A stretch of 11,947 nt of DNA from Promethearchaeota archaeon (GTDB lineage Archaea; Asgardarchaeota; Lokiarchaeia; Sigynarchaeales; SOKP01), in assembly GCA_030620005.1 (NCBI GenBank), contig JAUXAJ010000159.1, positions 1 through 11,947 on the forward strand, in the 5' to 3' direction. Numbering within the stretch: position 1 is the stretch's first letter; every line of letters begins with the position of its first letter. A program made the position numbers and the translations under genes. Shown piece after piece: positions 6,836-11,947 of this stretch. The notes beneath the pieces were generated by a model. It did not search any database and had not been told where the DNA came from. It saw only the letters and a program-made list of their open reading frames with translations.

Positions 6836-8272
6836 ATGAAAAGTGAAGAAATTTGTTTCATGTCAGCGTGCGACATGGTAGAAAAAATAAAAAGCCGTGA
6901 ATTATCATCTTTAGAAATAACAGAAGCCATTATTGAACGAATAGAAAAAATAAATCCGATACTTAACGCTTATTGTACGCCAACTTTTGATTTAGCTCGA
7001 GAAATGGCCGAAAAAGCCGATGAAGCCGTTATAAAGAGCGAAAAGCTAGGCTTACTACACGGCATTCCAACTTCAATCAAGGATTTAACGATCACGAAAG
7101 GAATTCGCACTACTTTTGGCTCAAGAATATATGAGAATTTCGTACCAGATGAAGATGAAATCGTGGTGCAAAGATTAAAGACAGAAGGATGCGTCATATT
7201 AGGAAAGACTAACACGCCTGAGTTTGGACACGCTGGGTCCACGCACAATCTGGTTTTTGGAGAAACCAAAAATCCTTGGAATTTAGAAAGGACATCTGGA
7301 GGATCGAGCGGGGGTGCTGCTTCTGGAAACGCAGCGGGATTATCTATATTAGCATTAGGATCTGATGGAGGAGGATCCATTAGAATTCCAAGTTGCTTTT
7401 GTGGTGTCTATGGAATTAAACCGACCTTTGGGAGAGTGCCAATATATCCTACCTTCGCATATGGCGCACCAAGTACATTAGCAAGTAAAGGGCCAATCGT
7501 GAGATATGTTAAGGATGCTGCCTTAATGTTAGATGCCATAAAAGGCTCTCACCACGCTGATCCATATTCATTACCTGATCAAAACATAAGTTATTTAGAA
7601 AATATAGAAGACAAGCCAAGTAAATTAAAAATAGGTTATTCGTTAGATTTAGGCTTTGCTAAAGTCGTGGATTCTGAAGTAGAAGAAAATATAATCAATT
7701 CGGTCCATAAATTTGAAAATTTAGGATGGAACGTTGAAAAGGCAAAAATAAAAATAAGGAGACCCGAGACAGCATTCGGAATTTTATTTACCTCTGGATA
7801 TGCATACGATTTGAAATCAAAATTAAAAGAATGGAGAGATAAAATGGAACCTGATCTCGTTAAAATGATAGATGCAGGGTTATCTTATACTGGCATTGAT
7901 GTTGTAAGAGCTGAAGATGTCCGATATAAAATTTATCAAGTTTTATATAAATATTTCAAGGATTACGACGTTTTAATAACTCCAACTGCTGCGGTAACTG
8001 CATTTAAGCTCGGAATAATGGGACCGACTCAAATCAATGGAAAAACCATATCACCCTTGGGCTGGATACCATTTACTTTTCCTTTTAACATGACGGGTCA
8101 TCCTGCGGCTTCAATTCCGTGTGGTTGGTCAAGTGAGGGATTACCCATTGGAATGCATATTATCGCAAACAGATTTGAAGATTTGAAAGTGTTAAAAGTT
8201 TCAAAAGCTTTCGAAGAATTATCTCCTTGGCAAGAAAAAAAACCAGAATTAGGTCAAACTATTAAAATTTAA
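6836..8272 (+). CDS. Amidase signature family hydrolase
   Basis: This 478-residue serine hydrolase of the amidase signature family cleaves a carboxamide bond, releasing ammonia or an amine. The Ser-cisSer-Lys triad is readable: lysine 82 in SIKDLT, cis-serine 157 in TSGGSSGGAA, and nucleophile serine 181 in SDGGGSIRIPS. The C-terminal part has the usual TGHPAASIPCG and LPIGMHIIA blocks. The length is typical. A TTG at 6809 would add nine residues, but AGAGGATT just before the ATG at 6836 supports the shorter form. It is related to GatA, the glutaminase subunit of tRNA amidotransferase, but no gatB or gatC lies nearby, and the family's substrate range is wide, so a stand-alone amidase is more likely and the substrate is unknown. 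It is the only rightward gene, divergent from the CCG operon, and ends in a long T-tract. I see no functional link to the surrounding thiol-redox genes. Confidence 0.92.
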   Translation: MKSEEICFMSACDMVEKIKSRELSSLEITEAIIERIEKINPILNAYCTPTFDLAREMAEKADEAVIKSEKLGLLHGIPTSIKDLTITKGIRTTFGSRIYENFVPDEDEIVVQRLKTEGCVILGKTNTPEFGHAGSTHNLVFGETKNPWNLERTSGGSSGGAASGNAAGLSILALGSDGGGSIRIPSCFCGVYGIKPTFGRVPIYPTFAYGAPSTLASKGPIVRYVKDAALMLDAIKGSHHADPYSLPDQNISYLENIEDKPSKLKIGYSLDLGFAKVVDSEVEENIINSVHKFENLGWNVEKAKIKIRRPETAFGILFTSGYAYDLKSKLKEWRDKMEPDLVKMIDAGLSYTGIDVVRAEDVRYKIYQVLYKYFKDYDVLITPTAAVTAFKLGIMGPTQINGKTISPLGWIPFTFPFNMTGHPAASIPCGWSSEGLPIGMHIIANRFEDLKVLKVSKAFEELSPWQEKKPELGQTIKI

Positions 8273-8283
8273 TTTTTTTTTTT
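8273..8283 (+). terminator. T-tract terminator of the amidase gene
   Basis: Eleven consecutive T begin at the base after the amidase stop codon. There is no clear hairpin before it; a tract this long is sufficient for archaeal termination. Confidence 0.6.
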
Positions 8284-8337
8284 AATTGTATTCTTTCGTA
8301 AAGCTATAAACAAATGATAAAATTCTTTGATTTAAAT

Positions 8338-8346
8338 AAAAAAAAA
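8338..8346 (-). terminator. T-tract terminator of the small 51-residue gene
   Basis: A run of nine A on the plus strand reads as nine T on the minus strand, starting eight bases after the TAA of the small gene. Together with the amidase T-tract it separates two convergent genes. Confidence 0.5.
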
Positions 8347-8354
8347 GAGATAGT

Positions 8355-8510
8355 TTATTCTTTCTTCAATTTTACGCTAGTTCTTTGTAAGCCAACTTCT
8401 TTGTTGGCAGGAATTGCTGTTCCACAATGATCTCTTTTTGCTTCACCGTCGGCAAATGCTTTATCTAACTCTTCTTCTAATTCATCATCTGTTAATTCTT
8501 TATCAGGCAT
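8355..8510 (-). CDS. Small acidic-then-basic protein of unknown function (51 residues)
   Basis: The frame runs from the ATG at 8510 to a TAA at 8355-8357. I do not recognise the protein. The first 20 or so residues are strongly acidic (DDELEEELDKAF) and probably helical. The middle holds the only cysteine, in RDHCGTAIPANKEVG (C29). The end is basic (LQRTSVKLKKE). The composition is soluble and not the lysine/asparagine/isoleucine bias that random frames show here, which argues for a real gene. A TATA-like TTTTTATATT lies about 25 bases before the ATG, with no ribosome site between, as expected for a leaderless mRNA. A T9 tract follows the stop, so the gene seems to have its own complete transcription unit. 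The lone cysteine, in a region full of thioredoxin-fold proteins, suggests a possible thiol substrate, but that is speculation. Confidence 0.6.
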   Translation of the reverse strand: MPDKELTDDELEEELDKAFADGEAKRDHCGTAIPANKEVGLQRTSVKLKKE

Positions 8511-8530
8511 GATTATCTAAGGGAAACGAA

Positions 8531-8540
8531 AATATAAAAA
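8531..8540 (-). promoter_or_regulatory. TATA-like box for the small gene, leaderless arrangement
   Basis: The minus strand reads TTTTTATATT, centred about 25 bases before the ATG at 8510, so the transcript would begin at or next to the start codon. Other TATA-like strings at 8549-8556 and 8569-8576 would give leaders of about 15-35 bases that lack a ribosome site. Confidence 0.4.
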
Positions 8541-8620
8541 AATTAAGGTTATAAAATATTGATATGATATTATAAATCTTAATGTGTTGTTGAAATCAAG
8601 TATAAAAAATTATTATTTTA

Positions 8621-8992
8621 TTATTGTTGACTATTAAAATATCCTAAAACTGCCTTTTCTTTCCCAATCGGTCTTCGCTCTGGCACATTTATGTATTCCT
8701 CGTTAACGGTTTCGTAATAATCAGCACGCATGTATAAATTGCAATAACAAGCCCCATATTCTTCAATATCAAGCGGGGCATAATCGCACGGACATATTAA
8801 ATCTCGATCTAAATCCCTATTACCTGACGCGAGGCGACAAGGGCAGGATTGATATCCTAGTGTTTTTTTGTTTTCAACTAAACCATCTATTAAGTCCTTG
8901 AAAGTCTGTTCATCCTTATTAATTATCCAATTTTGTTTGTTGGCAACTAATTCACAATATTCTTTCATTCCTTCTTCAGTTTCTAGGTCCAA
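8621..8992 (-). CDS. Ferredoxin-thioredoxin reductase catalytic (beta) chain-like protein
   Basis: This is a 123-residue homologue of the FTR catalytic chain, whose [4Fe-4S] cluster and adjacent disulfide pass electrons from reduced ferredoxin to a thioredoxin or glutaredoxin. The six signature cysteines occur as three CxC pairs: CPC at 50-52, CPC at 67-69 and CYC at 82-84. The spacing is CPC-X14-CPC-X12-CYC, whereas chloroplast-type enzymes have CPC-X16-CPC-X8-CHC, and the usual histidine is tyrosine here. One more cysteine lies at 13. No variable-subunit gene is present, as expected outside plants and cyanobacteria. The start is a TTG, one base after the glutaredoxin stop; GGAGGAG inside the end of that gene sits seven bases upstream and fixes it. 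The two proteins are almost certainly co-translated, and the glutaredoxin is the likely electron acceptor. Confidence 0.9.
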   Translation of the reverse strand: MDLETEEGMKEYCELVANKQNWIINKDEQTFKDLIDGLVENKKTLGYQSCPCRLASGNRDLDRDLICPCDYAPLDIEEYGACYCNLYMRADYYETVNEEYINVPERRPIGKEKAVLGYFNSQQ

Positions 8993-8993
8993 T

Positions 8994-9311
8994 TTAATTC
9001 TCCTCCATTTTCATTAGTTTTTCGTATTTATTTAAATCATATCCCACAACAAAATCGTCGTCGCAGATTACAAAAGGATATGAAATCCTTGACTGATAGT
9101 TTTTTCTTAAATAGTCTAAAATTTCAGATTTTTCACTAGGTTGAATTTTGTCCACATCTATATATCGATATTTAATGCCCATTTCGTTCAAATACCTTTT
9201 AGTCTTCTTACACCACATGCATGTGCTAAGTGTGAAGATAAGAACATCCCAATTATCAATTTCTCCGTCAGCTTGTATTGCTAACGAATCAATCAACTCT
9301 TTTGTAGTCAT
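8994..9311 (-). CDS. Glutaredoxin-like thioredoxin-fold protein
   Basis: This 105-residue redoxin has a single thioredoxin fold: strand VLIFTLSTC, active site CMWC (C31, C34), a helix with the basic KKTKRYL stretch, a YRYIDVD strand and the cis-proline segment SYPFVI (P79). It carries about 20 residues before the fold, more than minimal glutaredoxins. The GG[D/E] turn that binds glutathione is not clear (VVGYD), so it may act in a glutathione-free cell, like NrdH-type redoxins. The FTR catalytic chain follows after one base, and its ribosome site lies in this gene's last codons, so the two form a coupled pair. A related ferredoxin-disulfide reductase of Methanosarcina reduces an NrdH-like redoxin serving ribonucleotide reductase, a possible parallel. 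No ribonucleotide reductase gene is seen here. A TTG at 9323 would add four residues; neither start has a good ribosome site. Confidence 0.85.
   Translation of the reverse strand: MTTKELIDSLAIQADGEIDNWDVLIFTLSTCMWCKKTKRYLNEMGIKYRYIDVDKIQPSEKSEILDYLRKNYQSRISYPFVICDDDFVVGYDLNKYEKLMKMEEN
9000..9006 (-). promoter_or_regulatory. Ribosome-binding site inside the glutaredoxin gene, deciding the FTR TTG start
   Basis: The minus strand reads GGAGGAG across the two glutamate codons that end the glutaredoxin, seven bases before the TTG at 8992. No other start codon of the FTR frame has such a site. Confidence 0.7.
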
Positions 9312-9382
9312 TTCTAAATCCAATCCATATTCATTAAAAATTTTTCTTAGTCTTAATTAAAATTAGTTTAAATTTAAAATCT

Positions 9383-9829
9383 TCACGATTTTTTAATGTT
9401 TTCTTTCCAATTTGGATCGATGCAATCGAACGCTGCTTCCGTGCGCTCCCTGATGTCTGCTTCACAATTATCGTGTAAAATACCTAACTGTTCTAAAGCT
9501 CTTTTATCTCCAATTTTCATCAAGCTATCGATTATGGCGAACAAGCGTTTTTTATTAGGATGTTCCTCGTCCAAATCTTTCTTTAAAAAGTCCACTATTA
9601 GCATGGTTGCCCTAGGATCTCCGATAGTTCCCATCGCTTCAATTATTCGATTAATAACCACGTCGTCTTTTTCATTCTTAAGAGCTTTCAATAGTAAATT
9701 TATTGCTCTGCCATCCTTTAACAAACCTAATTTTCTTGCCGCTTCAGCTCTTATTTCCCATTTATCTTCGTTGAAGAGCTGATTTAAAAACGTATTAAAA
9801 TTTGTTTCATAAGTTTTTCTATCCATCAT
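9383..9829 (-). CDS. HEAT-repeat protein
   Basis: This 148-residue all-helical protein is built of about four HEAT (PBS-lyase type) repeats. The repeats are visible as paired helices with the usual turn: WEIRAEAARKLGLLKDGRAI, then VVINRIIEAMGTIGDPRAT, then KRLFAIIDSLMKIGDKRAL, and a weaker last repeat ending at DPNW. The GDPRA and GDKRA turns are typical. Such proteins serve as binding scaffolds, in some lineages for phycobilin lyases or Fe-S related complexes, so no specific function can be given. Two cysteines occur near the end, about residues 122 and 136. It lies upstream of the glutaredoxin/FTR pair on the same strand, with about 70 bases between, and so may be cotranscribed. Two ATG codons (9829, 9826) and a TTG (9835) compete; no ribosome site distinguishes them. 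Confidence 0.85.
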   Translation of the reverse strand: MMDRKTYETNFNTFLNQLFNEDKWEIRAEAARKLGLLKDGRAINLLLKALKNEKDDVVINRIIEAMGTIGDPRATMLIVDFLKKDLDEEHPNKKRLFAIIDSLMKIGDKRALEQLGILHDNCEADIRERTEAAFDCIDPNWKENIKKS

Positions 9830-9984
9830 GTTCAATAAAACTCATTAATAATTAGAATTTAATGCTTATAATTTAGAATAAAAGGTTAGAAAACTCAAAA
9901 GTAAATAAGACATTTTAATGGAAAAATTCTATAAAATATTAATGAAATTGATAATGAATTTTTTTTTCATTTTCTCTTATATTA

Positions 9985-11145
9985 TTAAAAATTTAGAGGA
10001 TATTTTCTATACTTTTCTATCGCAGCTCTCATCATCAAAACATTATTCCAAGGAGCATTCAATATGCCGTGACTGGGTCCAACAAAATATCCTCCTCCAT
10101 GACCAGTGGCTTTAATGCAATTTTGTACATTTTCTTCGACATCCCGTGGCGTTCCAAATGTAATAACTCCAGATGAATCCAAGCCTCCTATAAAACACAA
10201 TCGATCTCCCAATCTTTCCTTTAATCCTGCAAGATTAACACCAGCGGTTGCTTCCAAAGCTTGAATTGCATTAAGTCCTGCATCCGCATAATCAGGAAGA
10301 TAATCGTCAATTTTACCGTCAGAATGCATGACAATTAACATTCCATTTTTCTTACAAGCTTCAAATACCCGTTTATGGTAGGGAAGGATGAATTCACGAA
10401 ACTGTTTTAAAGAGAAAAGCGTTCTTTCTTTATAAGCAAGGTCATCACCGAACAAAATGATATCAACACCTGCTTCAGCGAACCGCTTAACAAATTCCAC
10501 GCATACATTAATATATTCGTTCATTACTTCATGGATGAATTGAGGATTTTTACGCATGTAGTACGCCACGCGACCAAACGTCATACCACAATAAAGAGCA
10601 CTCATGGGTTCCAATGGAATATATGCAGTTGGATAATAATATGGTGCGAGAGCGTCTACATATGCATTCCAAATCTGAGGTGAATAATTGATTTTATCGT
10701 TAATCCGTTCAGAGGGGCGCCCTAATCTATCCCAATAAGAATGTAAAATCTCTGGTGTTTTAAAACATCCATCAACATACCATTCATATAATAAACCCGT
10801 TTCAGCTTGCGGGACCATCTTGTATATTTTTCCATCTATCGTATTGATTTGACAATCAGGATATTCTGATGGTGCCTTTTTTCTCTTTTCTTTAAGTTTT
10901 TTAGGTCCAAATGGATCTGAACCATGTAGATCTACATTCCAAAATCGTTGCTCTGTTATGAAATATTTAATCTTGGAAAATTTGGTCTTTATGAACTTAG
11001 TGCACTCCTCCTTTTCTTTAGAATTTTTGTACGCCTGGAATGCGGTACTAGTTGGCTCAAATCCCAAATTATAAATAGGAATTTTATCTGGTTCACCATC
11101 AACTTCGAGTGTTTTTAGTACTCTTTCTCTTTTTGATAATTCCAT
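9985..11145 (-). CDS. Uroporphyrinogen decarboxylase (URO-D) superfamily protein, methyltransferase-like
   Basis: This 386-residue protein of the URO-D/MtaA superfamily adopts a TIM barrel. Family markers are the N-terminal SKRERVLKTLEVDGEPDKIP, the FGDDLAYKERT segment near 232, VMHSDGKIDDYLPDYADAGL near 272, FIGGLDSSGVITFGTP near 318 and GGGYFVGPSHGI near 350. True heme-pathway HemE keeps different residues and no heme genes are present. Proteins with this layout in anaerobes are usually corrinoid- or folate-linked methyltransferases. The zinc-binding HxC of MtaA is HSD here (H274, D276), so the metal site, if present, is changed. No corrinoid-binding protein gene is in the window. There is no ribosome site, but a TATA-like tract is centred about 27 bases before the ATG, suggesting a leaderless transcript. 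It follows a second URO-D-type gene on the same strand after 71 bases. Confidence 0.85.
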   Translation of the reverse strand: MELSKRERVLKTLEVDGEPDKIPIYNLGFEPTSTAFQAYKNSKEKEECTKFIKTKFSKIKYFITEQRFWNVDLHGSDPFGPKKLKEKRKKAPSEYPDCQINTIDGKIYKMVPQAETGLLYEWYVDGCFKTPEILHSYWDRLGRPSERINDKINYSPQIWNAYVDALAPYYYPTAYIPLEPMSALYCGMTFGRVAYYMRKNPQFIHEVMNEYINVCVEFVKRFAEAGVDIILFGDDLAYKERTLFSLKQFREFILPYHKRVFEACKKNGMLIVMHSDGKIDDYLPDYADAGLNAIQALEATAGVNLAGLKERLGDRLCFIGGLDSSGVITFGTPRDVEENVQNCIKATGHGGGYFVGPSHGILNAPWNNVLMMRAAIEKYRKYPLNF

Positions 11146-11163
11146 GATTAAAAAAAGTTGTTA

Positions 11164-11181
11164 ATTATATTATATATTATT
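11164..11181 (-). promoter_or_regulatory. TATA-like tract for the URO-D gene, leaderless arrangement
   Basis: The minus strand contains overlapping TATA strings (AATATATAATATAA), centred about 27 bases before the ATG at 11145. Transcription would start close to the initiation codon, which fits the lack of a ribosome-binding site. Confidence 0.35.
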
Positions 11182-11216
11182 CAATACCATGAAAGAATAA
11201 TAGGGGGCTAATAAAA

Positions 11217-11947
11217 TTAATAAGCCCTGAACTCATTAGCAGCATCAAACATGGCAACAATGTTTTGAGGAGGCACTTCTGCCGTGATATTATGGATGTT
11301 TGCCGCAACATAACCACCTCCTGGTTTCAAACATTCGAAATTTATCCTTACTTCTTTTCGTATTTCTTCTGGAGTTCCAAAAGGAAGCGTTTTTTGCGTG
11401 TTACACATCCCTCCCCAAAAACTAATCATCCTCCCAAATCGTTTTTTCAAGCTACAAGCTTCCATATCATATGCCGATATCTGGGTGGGATTAACCGCGT
11501 CATATCCTATATCTGCAAAATGAGGAATGAACAAGGGAATTGATCCGCCGCAGTGATAATTAATTTTTACATTAGCTAATTCATGCACTCTTGTAGAAAG
11601 TATATTTTCAATGGGTTTGATTTTCTCTTCATAAATCTTTAAATTCATCATTGGTCCCGCTTGCTCGGCTAGATCTCCATTAATGCACACAACATCTAAA
11701 AATTCTCCTACTTCGTTCAAAAATGTGATGTTATAATCCATCCAATATTTTAAAAGCTCTTTCATTGCCGCAATGATTAAATCCATTCTTGTTCGTAAGT
11801 ATCTTAATGTTTTAGTAAAACCAAAGAGAAATGTACAATATTCATACACGCATCCCGTCGGTTGCGTGACTAACGCATAATCTGTTGTTTCCCTAAGTTT
11901 TTTTGCAAAGTCTCTTAATCCCTTAAAAGGTGCTTTATCAGTACCAT
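11217..11947 (-). CDS. URO-D superfamily protein, methyltransferase-like (5' end beyond the window)
   Basis: About 243 C-terminal residues are visible and the frame stays open to the right edge, so the start lies outside the window. The part between 11850 and 11947 encodes a typical family stretch (APFKGLRDFAKKLRETTDYA, then VTQPTGCVYEYCTFLFGF), showing that a GTG at 11849 is not the real start. Further on come a FLDVVCINGDLAEQAGPM segment, KINYHCGGSIPLFIPHFADI with a probable metal-binding His-Cys, NPTQISAYD, FWGGMCNTQKTLPFGTP and a terminal GGGYVAANIHNITAEVPP. This is the URO-D/MtaA barrel. Compared with the next gene it keeps cysteines at the metal-site positions (HCG and GGMC), so the two are diverged paralogues, not recent copies. 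The likely role is methyl transfer or another C1 reaction in an anaerobe; the substrate cannot be given. Confidence 0.85.
   Translation of the reverse strand, partial: GTDKAPFKGLRDFAKKLRETTDYALVTQPTGCVYEYCTFLFGFTKTLRYLRTRMDLIIAAMKELLKYWMDYNITFLNEVGEFLDVVCINGDLAEQAGPMMNLKIYEEKIKPIENILSTRVHELANVKINYHCGGSIPLFIPHFADIGYDAVNPTQISAYDMEACSLKKRFGRMISFWGGMCNTQKTLPFGTPEEIRKEVRINFECLKPGGGYVAANIHNITAEVPPQNIVAMFDAANEFRAY

Noticed and set aside
6970..7380. A 136-codon frame antisense to the amidase gene
   Set aside because: It lies opposite the strongly conserved amidase signature and is proline/serine-rich as expected for the complement of that coding sequence.
6836..8272. Assignment of the amidase as GatA of the tRNA amidotransferase
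   Set aside because: No gatB or gatC is adjacent and signature residues alone do not separate GatA from other amidases.
9396..9782. A 128-codon plus-strand frame opposite the HEAT-repeat gene
   Set aside because: It is a mirror of the helical repeats; the minus-strand frame shows clear HEAT turns whereas this one has no recognisable domain.
9953..9971. AATGAA...TTCATT inverted repeat around a T-run
   Set aside because: The stem is entirely weak A-T rich sequence in an AT-rich gap and orientation does not fit the end of either neighbour, so I do not call it a terminator.
9918..10115. A plus-strand frame spanning the gap and the end of the URO-D gene
   Set aside because: It overlaps the conserved C-terminus of the URO-D gene and its first part is Phe/Ile/Lys-rich low-complexity sequence.
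1..11947. CRISPR arrays, tRNA/rRNA genes or insertion sequences
   Set aside because: I saw no regularly spaced repeats, no tRNA-like cloverleaf sequence and no transposase or flanking terminal inverted repeats.

Overview
The window looks archaeal and AT-rich. Evidence includes TATA-like boxes about 25 bases upstream of several starts, T-tract terminators, and GGAGG/GGTGA ribosome-binding sites on some genes with none on others. It also encodes typical archaeal families: protein disulfide oxidoreductases, CCG-domain iron-sulfur proteins, and an archaeal-style ferredoxin-thioredoxin reductase catalytic chain. The mix of anaerobic Fe-S redox proteins, an aldehyde:ferredoxin oxidoreductase remnant and uroporphyrinogen-decarboxylase-like proteins would suit an anaerobic archaeon. 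An Asgard (Lokiarchaeia-like) origin is my guess and is not proven by the sequence.

Layout from left to right. Positions 187-309 hold the C-terminal relic of an aldehyde:ferredoxin oxidoreductase. Next is a flavin pyridine-nucleotide disulfide oxidoreductase of the dihydrolipoamide dehydrogenase/mercuric reductase type (314-1828, minus). A hairpin terminator and a TATA-like box separate it from a probable operon, transcribed leftwards as PDO paralogue, PDO paralogue, thioredoxin reductase (4464 down to 2065). A second leftward operon (6605 to 4615) encodes two tandem, translationally coupled HdrB/HdrD-like CCG proteins. The only rightward gene is an amidase-signature hydrolase (6836-8272). 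It faces a 51-residue protein of unknown function (8510-8355), and each ends in a T-tract. Next is a glutaredoxin/ferredoxin-thioredoxin-reductase pair (9311 to 8621), then a HEAT-repeat protein (9829-9383). Two URO-D superfamily proteins follow; the second runs off the right edge.

Most of the window is devoted to thiol/disulfide redox. Two reductant entry points lie within 6 kb: NADPH through thioredoxin reductase to the PDO proteins, and ferredoxin through the FTR catalytic chain to the glutaredoxin. A third disulfide reductase flavoprotein and a pair of non-cubane-cluster-type Fe-S proteins accompany them. The idea that these exchange electrons is inference from adjacency and family biochemistry.

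The most unusual items are the CCG pair (degenerate N-terminal cluster site, and one partner missing a conserved ligand), the two PDOs with divergent N-terminal active sites, the orphan small protein, and the AOR relic. No RNA genes, insertion sequences or CRISPR arrays were seen.
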